DNA of 64,000 nucleotides, taken from positions 1-64,000 of the forward strand of contig NZ_QWBW01000015.1 of assembly GCF_004117855.1 (NCBI RefSeq), given 5' to 3'. Under the pieces are notes generated by a model. The model saw only the letters and a list, made by a program, of their open reading frames with translations. It had not been told where the DNA came from and did not search any database. Positions 1 through 8,959 of the stretch are shown here, in pieces (position 1 is the first letter of the stretch; the number at the start of each line of letters is the position of its first letter). Source of the stretch: Modicisalibacter coralii (GTDB lineage Bacteria > Pseudomonadota > Gammaproteobacteria > Pseudomonadales > Halomonadaceae). The translations under genes were made by a program, and so were the position numbers.

Positions 1-925
1 GCAGCCGGGAGCCGGCGATGCACACCTCGCCCTGGTTGTGGAAGATCGCCTCGGCGGCGTGACGGGCCACGGCGTCGAGGTCCTTGCAGTCGGCGAAGAC
101 CAGATTGGGACTCTTGCCGCCGCACTCGAGATACACCCGCTTCAGGTTCGACTGGCCGGCGTACTGCATCAGTTGCTTGCCCACCGCGGTGGAGCCGGTA
201 AAGGCCAGGCAGTCGACGTCCATCGACAGCGCCAGGGCCTTGCCCACGGTGTGGCCGAAGCCGGGCAACACCTGGAAGACGCCCCGCGGCAGGCCGGCCT
301 CCTTGGCCAGTTGGGCGAGGCGCAACGCGGACAGCGGCGACTTCTCGGAGGGCTTGAGGATCACGCTGTTGCCGGCGGCCAGCGCCGGGGCGATCTTCCA
401 GGCGGTCATCATCAGCGGGAAGTTCCACGGCACGATCGAGGCGACCACCCCGAGCGGCTCGCGCAGCACCAGGCCGAGAGCGTCCTCGCCGGTGGGCGCG
501 ACCTCGCCGTAGAGCTTGTCGATCGACTCGGCGTGGTGGCGCAGGCAGCCGATGGCGCCGGCCATGTCACCCAGCGAGCTGGCGATCGGCTTGCCCATGT
601 CGAGGGTGTCGAGCAGCGCCAGTTCGTTCTTGTGCTGCTCCATCAGCGCGGCCAGGCGCAGCAGCACCGCCTTGCGCTCGCCCGGGGCGCGCCGCGACCA
701 GCCACCCTCGGCGAAGGCACGCCGCGCATGGGCCACCGCCACCTCGGCGTCGGCGGCGTCACAACTGGCCACCTCGGCGAGAGTCTCGCCGGTGGCCGGG
801 TTGACGGTGGCGAAGGTCTCGCCGCTCACCGCCGCGACGAAGGCGTCGTCGACGAAGGCGCGGGTCTCGAAGGTCAGGTCGCCGGCCAGGCGCTGCCAGT
901 CGGCGTGGGTGAGATCGGTGCTCAT
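1..925 (-). CDS. puuC: NAD(P)-dependent aldehyde dehydrogenase, PuuC type (3' end outside window)
   Basis: Oxidises aminoaldehydes such as gamma-glutamyl-gamma-aminobutyraldehyde or 4-aminobutanal to the acid in putrescine breakdown; cytosolic. The 308 visible codons contain the fold's landmarks: the PWNFPL segment, FTGSTAVGK for cofactor binding, LECGGKSP with the general-base Glu, and the nucleophile Cys302 in QGEVCIAG. About 190 C-terminal residues lie beyond the window edge. The ATG at 925 shares an ATGA overlap with the stop of the upstream aminotransferase, so the two are probably translationally coupled. Family is certain; the exact aldehyde is inferred from the surrounding polyamine genes. 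Confidence 0.9.
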   Translation of the reverse strand, partial: MSTDLTHADWQRLAGDLTFETRAFVDDAFVAAVSGETFATVNPATGETLAEVASCDAADAEVAVAHARRAFAEGGWSRRAPGERKAVLLRLAALMEQHKNELALLDTLDMGKPIASSLGDMAGAIGCLRHHAESIDKLYGEVAPTGEDALGLVLREPLGVVASIVPWNFPLMMTAWKIAPALAAGNSVILKPSEKSPLSALRLAQLAKEAGLPRGVFQVLPGFGHTVGKALALSMDVDCLAFTGSTAVGKQLMQYAGQSNLKRVYLECGGKSPNLVFADCKDLDAVARHAAEAIFHNQGEVCIAGSRL

Positions 926-2337
926 GAGGTCGTCTCTCCAGAGAGTCGTTGTCCCGAGGCACGGCATTCCGGCGCGCCTCGCTGCAGGTAGGCCAGCGTA
1001 TCGTCCAGTGCCTGACGCGCCAGCGACACCAGCTCGTCGATCTGTTCGCGGGTGATCACCAGCGGCGGCGAGATGATCAGGGTATCGCCCACCGAGCGCA
1101 TCACCAGGCCACGGGCGAAGCTGGCGTCACGGCAGTGGCCGCCCACCGCCAGCGTCTTGTCGAAGCGCTCGCCGCTGGCCGCGTCGAACAGTTCCAGGGC
1201 GCCGATCAGGCCCAGGCTGCGCGCCTCGCCGACCAGCGGATGCGTGGCGAGACTGGCCCAACGCTCGGCCAGGTAGGGCCCGAGGTCGTCGCGCACCCGC
1301 TCGACCACGCCTTCGGCCTCGAGCAGTTCGAGGTTCTTGAGAGCCACGGCGGCACAGGTCGGATGCCCCGAGTAGGTGAAGCCGTGGAAGAACTCGCCGC
1401 CCGCCTCGATCAGCGTCTCGGCGACCCGATCGCCGACCAGCACCCCACCGATCGGCAGGTAGCCCGAGGACAGCCCCTTGGCGATCGGCATCAGGTCGGG
1501 CTCGAGGCCGTAGTGCTGGCTGCCGAACCACTCACCGAGCCGCCCGAAGCCGCAGATCACCTCGTCGGCGACCAGCAGGATATCGTACTTGGCGAGCACC
1601 GCCTTGACCGCCGGCCAGTAGCTGGGTGGCGGAATGATCGCCCCGCCCGCGCCCTGCACCGGTTCGGCGATGAAGGCCGCCACGTTCTCTTCGCCGAGCT
1701 CGAGGATCTTCGCCTCCAGCGCCGCCGCGCATTCGCGCCCGAAGGCCTCCGGCGTGCGGTCACGCCCTTCGCCGAACCAATAGGGCTGGGCGATATGCAC
1801 GATACCCGGCACGCCAGGCCCACCCTGGGCGTGCATCGGCGCCATGCCACCGAGGCTCATGCCGGCGATGGTGGAACCGTGATAGGCGTTCTCGCGGGCG
1901 ATGACCACCTGCTTGTCGGGCTTGCCCTCGAGCGCCCAGTAGTGCCGCACCATGCGCAGCACGGTGTCGTTGGCTTCGGACCCCGAGCCGGTGAAGAACA
2001 CCCGGTTGATGTGTGCCGGCGCCAGCGCGCAGAGTTTCTCGGCCAGGCGCACCGCCGGCGCATGCGTGGTCTTGAAGAAGTTGTTGTAGTAGGGCAGCGT
2101 GCGCAACTGCTCGGTGGCCGCCGCGGCCAGTTCCTCGCGGCCGTAGCCGAGATTGACGCACCACAGCCCGGCCATGGCGTCGAGGATGCGGTTGCCCTCG
2201 CTGTCATGGATGTACACGCCTTCGGCGTGGGTGACGATGCGACTGCCCTCCTCGCCGAGTGCCTTGAAGTCGGTGAAGGGATGCAGATGATGCGCCCGGT
2301 CGAGCGCCCGGAGTTCATCGGTGACGGGTCGATTCAT
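922..2337 (-). CDS. spuC: Putrescine-pyruvate aminotransferase (SpuC-like class III aminotransferase)
   Basis: PLP enzyme expected to transfer the amino group of putrescine (or a related diamine) to pyruvate, giving 4-aminobutanal for the adjacent dehydrogenase. The 471-residue protein has the class III features: GSGSEAND (117-124), YHGST (152-156), the Asp of VADEVICGFGR (258) and the Schiff-base lysine in IAKGLSSGY (Lys287). Start is the ATG at 2337; a longer open frame upstream has no homology-like content. It sits 26 nt downstream of puuD and overlaps the dehydrogenase by 4 nt. Other omega-aminotransferases (beta-alanine or taurine type) look alike, so substrate is inferred from context. 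Confidence 0.88.
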   Translation of the reverse strand: MNRPVTDELRALDRAHHLHPFTDFKALGEEGSRIVTHAEGVYIHDSEGNRILDAMAGLWCVNLGYGREELAAAATEQLRTLPYYNNFFKTTHAPAVRLAEKLCALAPAHINRVFFTGSGSEANDTVLRMVRHYWALEGKPDKQVVIARENAYHGSTIAGMSLGGMAPMHAQGGPGVPGIVHIAQPYWFGEGRDRTPEAFGRECAAALEAKILELGEENVAAFIAEPVQGAGGAIIPPPSYWPAVKAVLAKYDILLVADEVICGFGRLGEWFGSQHYGLEPDLMPIAKGLSSGYLPIGGVLVGDRVAETLIEAGGEFFHGFTYSGHPTCAAVALKNLELLEAEGVVERVRDDLGPYLAERWASLATHPLVGEARSLGLIGALELFDAASGERFDKTLAVGGHCRDASFARGLVMRSVGDTLIISPPLVITREQIDELVSLARQALDDTLAYLQRGAPECRASGQRLSGETTS

Positions 2338-2363
2338 GACGGTCTCCACGCAATACAGCAGGA

Positions 2364-3104
2364 TCAGGCGGCCGCATGCTCGCGACAGGCCGCGGCGAAA
2401 TGACGGAACAGCGCATCGTAGAGCGGATGGTCGTGGGGCTGCCATTCGGGGTGCCACTGTACCGCCATGGCGAACCGCTTGGCTCCCTCGACCGAAACCG
2501 CCTCGACCAAGCCGTCCGGGGCCCGCGCCTCGACGCACAGCCCCTCGCCGAGACGCTCGACGCCCTGCTGGTGCAGCGAATTGACCCGCGCGCGCGGCTG
2601 GTCGAAGACACCGGCCAGCGCGCCGCCGGGCGCGATGTCGAGGTCGTGGCTGGGCGCGTAGTGATCCGCCCGGTCGCCTGCCGGCTCGCGATGGTCGAGC
2701 ATCCCCGGCACGGTCTGCACGGCCTGGTAGAGCGAGCCGCCAAATGCCACGTTGATCTCCTGAAAGCCGCGACAGATGCCGAACAGCGGCAGGCCGCGCT
2801 CGATCGCCGCCGGGATCAGCGACAGCGCCACCGCGTCGCGGTCCCGGTCGTCGCGGGTGTTCTCCGGGGCGCGTTCGGCCCCGTAGCGCGACGGCTCGAC
2901 ATTGGTGTAACTGCCGGTCAATAGCAGGCCGTCGAGCACCGCCAGCAGCGCCGTGTCGACCCCGTCTTCCCAGACCGGAATCATCAACGGCGCCAGACCG
3001 TAGTCATGCAGGGCGCGAAGATACTTGTCGGTGACCATGTGCGCCGGGTGGCCTTCCACCTCGCGACGACAGGCAATCACGCCGACCAGGGGGCGCGCGT
3101 CCAT
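2364..3104 (-). CDS. puuD: Gamma-glutamyl-GABA hydrolase, class I glutamine amidotransferase-like
   Basis: Predicted to hydrolyse gamma-glutamyl-GABA to glutamate and GABA, the last step of the glutamylated putrescine pathway (PuuD/SpuA, peptidase C26 family). The 246-residue protein has the nucleophile elbow FGICRGFQE with Cys111 and the HPE dyad His218/Glu220 in QWHPEW. The ATG at 3104 is preceded by a GAGG ribosome site; the open frame extends 24 codons further without one. First gene of the minus-strand puuD-spuC-puuC unit and divergent from the ligase gene at 3359. Confidence 0.9.
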   Translation of the reverse strand: MDARPLVGVIACRREVEGHPAHMVTDKYLRALHDYGLAPLMIPVWEDGVDTALLAVLDGLLLTGSYTNVEPSRYGAERAPENTRDDRDRDAVALSLIPAAIERGLPLFGICRGFQEINVAFGGSLYQAVQTVPGMLDHREPAGDRADHYAPSHDLDIAPGGALAGVFDQPRARVNSLHQQGVERLGEGLCVEARAPDGLVEAVSVEGAKRFAMAVQWHPEWQPHDHPLYDALFRHFAAACREHAAA

Positions 3105-3146
3105 CGGCTTTACCTCACTTGTGCAGTCTGTTGTTTCGTTATTCTC

Positions 3147-3176
3147 AACATACCCGTCTTGATCGGCGATTGCCAA
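3147..3176 (-). promoter_or_regulatory. Candidate sigma-70 promoter of puuD-spuC-puuC
   Basis: On the minus strand TTGGCA (3171-3176) and TATGTT (3147-3152) are separated by 18 nt, lying about 40 nt upstream of the puuD start. The -35 matches consensus at five of six positions and the -10 at four. Prediction by eye only. Confidence 0.42.
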
Positions 3177-3238
3177 GGGTCGACGAAAGTTTTAGAAATT
3201 CGCCTCGATACGGGCAAATAAGCCGCATTAAGGGCGAA

Positions 3239-3293
3239 ACGGGCGGGCCGCAAGCCCGTTCGAGAAGCATCCGGGAACGTAAAAAATTTGACA
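3239..3293 (+). promoter_or_regulatory. Regulatory stretch upstream of the ligase gene: dyad plus -35-like TTGACA
   Basis: The ACGGGC (3239-3244) / GCCCGT (3254-3259) inverted repeat precedes an A-rich run and a perfect TTGACA (3288-3293). No good -10 follows at 16-18 nt (AAAGAT at 3311), which would suit an activator-dependent promoter. The dyad could bind a regulator controlling both divergent units. Confidence 0.3.
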
Positions 3294-3358
3294 ACACTTC
3301 TGGCTGACGAAAAGATGAACGCCATGGACACATCCCCTCCGTGCAAAGGTATTCGCTC

Positions 3359-4738
3359 ATGACGGCCGCCACTGCCCGCAACGAAGCGCGGGCCTTCCTC
3401 GAACGTCACCCGGACATCGAAACGTTCGATCTGCTGATCAGCGACCTGAACGGCGTGCTGCGCGGCAAGCGCATTCCCCGCGACAATCTGATCAAGGCCT
3501 ACAAGAACGGCATCAACCTGCCGGCCTCGCTGTTCGCGCTGGACATCAACGGCAACACCATCGAAGAGACGGGACTGGGCCTGTCCATCGGCGACAGCGA
3601 TCGCGTCTGTCGGCCGATCGCCGGCTCCCTGATGCCGACGCCCTGGCTACGCGACGGGCGCCAGGCCCAGTTGCTGATGACCATGGAAGAACTCGACGGC
3701 GAGCCCTTCTTCGCCGATCCGCGCCAGGTGCTGCGCCACGTGCTCAAGGATATCGCCACGCTCGGCCTGACCCCGGTGGTCGCCCTCGAGCTGGAGTTCT
3801 ATCTGGTCGATCGGCGCCGCGACGACTCGGGGCTGGCCCAGCCGCCCTGCTCGCCCGGAACCGGTGAGCGCGCCACCCAGAGCCAGCTCTACTCGATCAG
3901 CGAACTCGACGAGTACGCCGATTTCCTCGAGGAGATCCAGCAGGCCGCCCAGGAACAGTCGCTGCCGCTGGACACGGCCCTCAAGGAGTGCGCACCGGGG
4001 CAGTTCGAGATCAACCTGATCCATTGCGACGACGCCCTGCGTGCCGCCGACAGCGCCGTGCTGCTCAAGCGCCTGATCAAGGGCGTGGCCCTCAATCACG
4101 GCTTCGAGGCCACCTTCATGGCCAAGCCCTACGGCAACGAGGCCGGCAGCGGCGCCCACGTCCACATCAGCCTGGTCGACGACGCGGGCCGCAACATCTT
4201 CGCCAGCGACGACGAGGATCCGCTGGGCACGCCGCGGCTGCGCCAGGCGATCGCCGGCCTGCTCGAACTGATGCCGGCGTCGATGGCGATCTTCGCGCCC
4301 AACATGAACTCGTTCCGCCGTTTCCAGCCCGGCCTCTACGTGCCGATGACCCCCTCCTGGGGCTACGACAACCGCTCGGTGGCGGTACGTATCCCCTCGG
4401 GCCCCAATGCGGCACGCCGCATCGAGCACCGGGTCGCCGGCGCCGACGTCAATCCCTATCTGCTGCTGGCCACCCTGCTCGCCTCGGTGCGCCACGGCCT
4501 CGACCGGCACCTCGACCCGGGCGAGCCGATCGAGGGCAACGCCTATGAACAGCTCGAGCCGACCCTGACCAACAGCTGGCAGAAGGCGCTCGACCTGTTC
4601 GCCGACAGCGAGATCCTGGCCGAAGCGCTGGGGCGCGGTTTCCACCACGTCTACCGCACCAATCGCCTGGCCGAGCGCGCCCAGGCCATGCAGACCGTCA
4701 GCCCGCTGGAATACGACTGGTACCTGCGCCACGTCTGA
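3359..4738 (+). CDS. spuB: Glutamate-polyamine ligase, glutamine-synthetase family (SpuB-like)
   Basis: ATP-dependent gamma-glutamylation of putrescine or a related polyamine. The 459-residue protein has the GS beta-grasp domain first (SDLNGVLRGKRI near 25-36) and then the catalytic domain: metal-binding ELEFYL, NEAGSGAHVHIS and the arginine-containing RIEHRVAGAD. The stretch KNGINLPASLFALDINGNT is typical of SpuB proteins rather than nitrogen-assimilating GlnA. ATG 3359 is preferred over GTG 3341 because AAGG lies 9 nt upstream of it. It faces the puuD unit and is followed by an antiporter gene. A second, more distant paralogue lies at 10060-11421. Confidence 0.87.
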   Translation: MTAATARNEARAFLERHPDIETFDLLISDLNGVLRGKRIPRDNLIKAYKNGINLPASLFALDINGNTIEETGLGLSIGDSDRVCRPIAGSLMPTPWLRDGRQAQLLMTMEELDGEPFFADPRQVLRHVLKDIATLGLTPVVALELEFYLVDRRRDDSGLAQPPCSPGTGERATQSQLYSISELDEYADFLEEIQQAAQEQSLPLDTALKECAPGQFEINLIHCDDALRAADSAVLLKRLIKGVALNHGFEATFMAKPYGNEAGSGAHVHISLVDDAGRNIFASDDEDPLGTPRLRQAIAGLLELMPASMAIFAPNMNSFRRFQPGLYVPMTPSWGYDNRSVAVRIPSGPNAARRIEHRVAGADVNPYLLLATLLASVRHGLDRHLDPGEPIEGNAYEQLEPTLTNSWQKALDLFADSEILAEALGRGFHHVYRTNRLAERAQAMQTVSPLEYDWYLRHV

Positions 4739-4952
4739 CCGTCGGTGCGACTCGCTCGCGCAACGCCTCGCCAAACCACAAGACCGCTATCACCGGCCGG
4801 CTGCCCAGGCACCGGCCCGGAGGGCCCCTGCGCGCCATTCATCGTCATCCAACCAACGACAAGACGCCTCATGGACACCACAACGACAAGCGCCACCACC
4901 GCACGACGCCCCGTTTTCCATCGCTGGACAGCCTGCGGGCGGGAGGATTGAC

Positions 4953-6434
4953 ATGACCAAGACGTCCACGCTCTCGGCTTCGATGCCGCGCCAGAGAAGC
5001 CGGCTCAACGCCCTGCTGACGATCACCGCCGTCGTCGCCGTCATCGGCGGCCTGACCCTCTACCACCAGCCCGGCAGCGACTTCGGCTGGATCAGTCTGG
5101 TGCCCTCGGCGCTGGTACTGCTGGTCGCCATCGCCACCCACCGCACCCTCGAGGCTCTGGTGATCGGCTCGCTGGCCGGGCTCTTCCTGCTGCAGCCTGA
5201 CAACTATATCGGCGAGCTGTCGAGCATCTCGCTGTCGGTGATGCAGAACGAGACCATCGGCTGGCTGATCCTGGTGGTAGGGCTGATGGGCGGCTTCATC
5301 GGCATGCTCGAGAAGGCCGGCTGCACGCTGAGCTTCAGCCATTTCATGCAGCGTCTGGTCAAGACGCGCCGTCAATCGCTGCTGTGGACCTCGGTGCTGG
5401 GCATGCTGATCTTCATCGACGACTACCTCAATGCCCTGGCCATCTCGTCATCGATGAAGCGCCTCACCGACCGCTTCGGCGTCTCACGCGAGAAACTCGC
5501 CTACATCGTCGACTCCACCGCCGCACCGGTGTGCATTCTGGTGCCGATTTCCACCTGGGCGGTGTACTTCGCCGAGCTGCTCAAGACCAACGGCGCCACC
5601 GAGGGCAGCGGCATGTGGCTCTACATCCAGTCGATCCCCTACATGGTCTACGGCTGGGTCGCGCTGGCGGTGGTACTGCTGGTGGCCATCGGCCTGATTC
5701 CCGATTTCGGCCCGATGAAGGCCGCCGAGGCCCGGGCCCGCGCCGGGCAGCCGATCCCCGACGACGCCCCGGACGAGCCGCTCGAGGACGACCAGGCGCC
5801 GCGCATCAGCCCGTGGCTGGGCCTGTTCAACTTTCTCGCGCCGATGGCGGTACTGATCGGTGCCAGCGCCTACTTCGACATCGACCTGCTGATGGGCTCG
5901 ATCGTCGCCATCCTGTTCACCCTGGCGCTGTTCCTGATCCAGCGCCTGGCGACCTTCGACGCACTGATGGACTCGGTGATGGACGGCTTTCGTACCATGA
6001 TGCTGCCCTTGGCGATCGTCGCCGCCGGCTTCGTGCTGCGCGACATCAACCAGCAGTTGGGCATGACCGAGTTCATGATCGACGCCCTGACGCCCTACCT
6101 GTCCTCGGCGCTGCTGCCCGCGGTGGTCTTCGTGTCGATGGCCGTGGTGGTCTTCGCCACCGGCTCGTCGTGGGGCGTATTCGTAATCTCGATTCCCATC
6201 GTGATTCCCATCGCCCAGCACATGGACGCTCCCATGCCATTGGTGGTCGGCGCGCTGCTCTCGGCATCGAGCTTCGGCAGTCATGCCTGCTTCTTCTCCG
6301 ACTCCTCGGTGCTCTCCTCCCAGGGCAGCGGCTGCCTGCCGATGCAGCACGGCCTGACGCAGATCCCCTATGCGCTGCTCGGCGCCGTGGTCGCCGCCGC
6401 GATCTTCCTGGTGCTGGGGTTCTCCCTCGCCTGA
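4953..6434 (+). CDS. NhaC-family Na+/H+ antiporter-like transporter
   Basis: Integral inner-membrane protein of 493 residues with about a dozen hydrophobic segments and a cytosolic loop around 250-275 rich in Asp/Glu. IFIDDYLNAL (153-162), DSTAAPVC (187-194) and the late GSHACFFSDSS segment are characteristic of the NhaC/ArcD-like ion-transporter superfamily. A strong GGGAGG ribosome site precedes ATG 4953. It is probably cotranscribed with the ligase gene 214 nt upstream; that gap contains no convincing gene. NhaC relatives exchange Na+ for H+ or amino-acid-like solutes, so a role in polyamine or product exchange is possible but not shown. Confidence 0.8.
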   Translation: MTKTSTLSASMPRQRSRLNALLTITAVVAVIGGLTLYHQPGSDFGWISLVPSALVLLVAIATHRTLEALVIGSLAGLFLLQPDNYIGELSSISLSVMQNETIGWLILVVGLMGGFIGMLEKAGCTLSFSHFMQRLVKTRRQSLLWTSVLGMLIFIDDYLNALAISSSMKRLTDRFGVSREKLAYIVDSTAAPVCILVPISTWAVYFAELLKTNGATEGSGMWLYIQSIPYMVYGWVALAVVLLVAIGLIPDFGPMKAAEARARAGQPIPDDAPDEPLEDDQAPRISPWLGLFNFLAPMAVLIGASAYFDIDLLMGSIVAILFTLALFLIQRLATFDALMDSVMDGFRTMMLPLAIVAAGFVLRDINQQLGMTEFMIDALTPYLSSALLPAVVFVSMAVVVFATGSSWGVFVISIPIVIPIAQHMDAPMPLVVGALLSASSFGSHACFFSDSSVLSSQGSGCLPMQHGLTQIPYALLGAVVAAAIFLVLGFSLA

Positions 6435-6441
6435 CATCAAC

Positions 6442-6465
6442 CGCCCCCGGCCGGCGCCGGGGGCG
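6442..6465 (+). terminator. GC-rich hairpin after the antiporter gene
   Basis: CGCCCCCGG (6442-6450) pairs perfectly with CCGGGGGCG (6457-6465) across a 6-nt loop, 8 nt after the stop. No T-run follows, so it may be a weak terminator or an mRNA-stabilising stem. Confidence 0.5.
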
Positions 6466-6623
6466 TACCGCTATCCGCCTCTCAGCCGTTCACCCATCGA
6501 ACAGGATATCGCCCTCGATCACGCAGCCACGGCCGCCCGCCTTGCGTGGGCCTTCGTCGTCGGGTTGCCCGCGACCTCGCCTAGCGGGGCGGCTTGACTC
6601 GTCAGGCCGCCGGGCAAGAACGC

Positions 6624-6646
6624 AAAAAGCCCGGCAAGGCCGGGCT
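6624..6646 (-). terminator. Rho-independent terminator of the glycine-zipper gene
   Basis: On the minus strand an 8-bp stem (6628-6635 with 6639-6646, 3-nt loop) is followed by five T residues. It lies 50 nt beyond the stop of the gene at 6697 and faces the convergent antiporter gene. Confidence 0.8.
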
Positions 6647-6696
6647 ATCAAGCATGCGGCGACAGGGATCGCCGCCGGGACAACAGACGGGAATGC

Positions 6697-7254
6697 TCAG
6701 CCCTGGGTCGGCGCGGCGGCCTGCCACTGCGGCTGGCCATCGACCAGCGGGACGCGCTTGCCCTGCTCCGGGGCGTCGTCCAGTCGGGCACTGTAGGTCT
6801 TCTCGCCGATCCGATAGTCGACATCGTAGCCGACCACCGTCTCCTGGCTGTCGTTGACCGTGTGACAGCGGCGCTCGGTGGTGGAATAGGTCTCGCCCTG
6901 CTGGACGCGCCCCTGCACCTCGCGACCGGCGAAACCGCCGGCCACCGCGCCCGCGGCGGTGGCCAGCTTCTTGCCGTTGCCACCGCCGAATTGATTGCCG
7001 ACCACCCCGCCGACGATGGCGCCGATGGCAGTGCCGGCGATGCGGTTGGGATCCTTGGCGGGCCGCTGGCGGGTCACCGCCACGTCCTCACAGACCTGCC
7101 GCGGTGTCTCGACACGCTGGGTCACGCGATCGACGTGGGTCACCTCGGCGTATTGCGGGGCCTGACCGCCACCCTGCATCTGGTAGGCGCCGAATGCCAG
7201 GCCGCCCAGGCCCAGCACCGACAGGGTCGTGCCGATAACGATCGATTTGTTCAT
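6697..7254 (-). CDS. Glycine-zipper 2TM-domain envelope protein
   Basis: A 185-residue envelope protein. An N-terminal hydrophobic segment (6-24) is a signal peptide or anchor without a lipobox Cys. A glycine-zipper pair follows at about 74-110 (AGTAIGAIVGGVVGNQFGG, then AGAVAGGFAG), as in SlyB/PcP/UmoD-type surface antigens. The C-terminal part is a small polar domain with VGYDVDYRIG. Such proteins are associated with outer-membrane integrity and stress. The GGAGG-preceded ATG is at 7254; the gene is monocistronic with its own terminator. No functional tie to the flanking polyamine genes is visible. Confidence 0.8.
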   Translation of the reverse strand: MNKSIVIGTTLSVLGLGGLAFGAYQMQGGGQAPQYAEVTHVDRVTQRVETPRQVCEDVAVTRQRPAKDPNRIAGTAIGAIVGGVVGNQFGGGNGKKLATAAGAVAGGFAGREVQGRVQQGETYSTTERRCHTVNDSQETVVGYDVDYRIGEKTYSARLDDAPEQGKRVPLVDGQPQWQAAAPTQG

Positions 7255-7503
7255 GGTCGCCTCCTTCTTCTTGCACGGGCCGACGTCACTGTCAGCGTCT
7301 GGCGAAGCCGTCGAAACGGTCGACGCTCGCCGGGGTTGGCGATGCGCCTGCAGGATGACGATGTGAGCGGCGCCCGGCTCGAGGCGCCGTCGGGTTGCGA
7401 TCGGTAAAGCGTACTCGAAACCCGGTTATCGAACAATGTTTTCTTACACGAAACGTTACACCGCCTCGTCAGCACACGGGTCGAGCCGGCTCGGCGGCGA
7501 GGA

Positions 7504-8796
7504 TCAGATTCCCAGGGCGTCGCGCATCCGATAATACCAGGCCCCCAGCGTGGTCATGGGCACGCTCAGCGTGCGCCCGCCGGGGAACGGCAGGTGTGGC
7601 AGACCGGCGAAGGCATCGAATCGCTCGCTCTGCCCCGCCAGGATCTCGGCGATCAGCCGACCCGCCAGGTGCGAGCAGGTCACGCCGTGGCCGGAATAGC
7701 CCTGGGCGTAATAGACGTTGGACTCGATGCGCCCGAACTGCGGCAGTCGGTTGAGCGTGAGCAGGAAGGTACCGCTCCAGGCGTAATCGACCTTGACGCC
7801 CGCCAGCTGGGGAAAGGTCTTCTCCAGCTTGGGCCGGATCACGCCTTCGATGCTCGCGGGATCCTGGCCGCCATAGCTGACCCCGCCGCCGTAGAGCAGC
7901 CGGTTGTCGGCGGTGAGCCGGTAATAGTCGAGCAGGTAGTTGCAGTCCTCGACGGCGCGATCGGTGGGCAGGATCTCGCGAGCCCGCGCGGCGTCGAGCG
8001 GTTCGGTGGTGACGACCTGGGTGCTGGCGGGCATCGACTTGCCCTCGAGCTGCGGCATCAGCCCCTTCATGTAGGCGTTGCCGGCGAGCACCGCGCGTTC
8101 GGCGACGACCACGCCCTGGGGCGTGTGCAGGCGCACCGGCTCGCCGTGCTCGATCCGCGTCACCGGCGTCCGTTCATGGATCACCCCGCCCAGCGACTCC
8201 AGCGCCGCCGCCTGACCGAGCACCAGGTTGAGTGGATGCAGGTGGCCGCCGGAGTGATCGAGCAGGGCGCCAGTGTAGCGCTCGCTGCCGATCTCGCGCT
8301 TGTAGGCCTCGCCCTCGAGCAGCTCGAGGCGATCGTGACCGTAACGTTCCCAGAGCGCCTTGTGCTCGACCAGCGCCTTGAACTGCTTGGCGTTGCAGGC
8401 CGCGAACAGATTGCCCTCCTTGAGGTCGCAGGCGATGTCGTAGCGCGCGATGCGCTCGCGAATGATACGGTTGCCCTCGAAGGCCATGTCGCCCAGCGCG
8501 CGGGCCGTGTCATCGCCGTAGCGCGACTCGATGACGTCCATGTCACGACTGTAGCTGTTGACGATCTGACCACCATTGCGCCCGGAGGCACCGAAGCCGA
8601 CCCGGGCGGCCTCGAGGACGATCACCCGATGCCCCTGCTCGGCCAGGTGCAGGGCCGCGGAAATGCCGGTGAAGCCGGAGCCCACCACACAGACGTCGCA
8701 ACGGGTCTCGCCGCTCAGCGCGGGGCGCTCGGGGCTGGGATTGGCGGAGGCGGCGTAGTAGGACGCCACATGATCGGTCGGCGCGGGAGTCGGCAT
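7504..8796 (-). CDS. puuB: FAD-dependent gamma-glutamylputrescine oxidase-like protein (copy 1)
   Basis: DAO-fold flavoenzyme expected to oxidise gamma-glutamylputrescine to the aldehyde with release of ammonia and H2O2. The 430-residue protein carries the Rossmann motif VVGSGFTGISAALHLAE (GSGFTG 39-44), GFGASGRNGGQ, and the C-terminal YYAQGYSGHGV segment that closes over FAD. ATG 8796 is chosen over upstream starts because GGAGG sits 6 nt before it. Last gene of the minus-strand run, 163 nt after the first binding-protein gene. A diverged paralogue lies at 15582-16898. Substrate is inferred from neighbours. Confidence 0.85.
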   Translation of the reverse strand: MPTPAPTDHVASYYAASANPSPERPALSGETRCDVCVVGSGFTGISAALHLAEQGHRVIVLEAARVGFGASGRNGGQIVNSYSRDMDVIESRYGDDTARALGDMAFEGNRIIRERIARYDIACDLKEGNLFAACNAKQFKALVEHKALWERYGHDRLELLEGEAYKREIGSERYTGALLDHSGGHLHPLNLVLGQAAALESLGGVIHERTPVTRIEHGEPVRLHTPQGVVVAERAVLAGNAYMKGLMPQLEGKSMPASTQVVTTEPLDAARAREILPTDRAVEDCNYLLDYYRLTADNRLLYGGGVSYGGQDPASIEGVIRPKLEKTFPQLAGVKVDYAWSGTFLLTLNRLPQFGRIESNVYYAQGYSGHGVTCSHLAGRLIAEILAGQSERFDAFAGLPHLPFPGGRTLSVPMTTLGAWYYRMRDALGI

Positions 8797-8959
8797 GACG
8801 AGCCTCCAGACGGAATCGATGAGTGTTGATTTTATTTGACACAATGACGCCATGTTACCGCCTCGGCGGCGACTAATCCAACCTCATGGCGTCTTATTTG
8901 CAACGCATCACGAAAAATGGCCGGGATGGACCCGACCATTCCGCGCCCCTGGCGACGGC

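Noticed and set aside
4745-4951. Small protein before the antiporter gene
   Set aside because: No ribosome site, no conserved features, low-complexity Thr/Arg content; treated as leader DNA.
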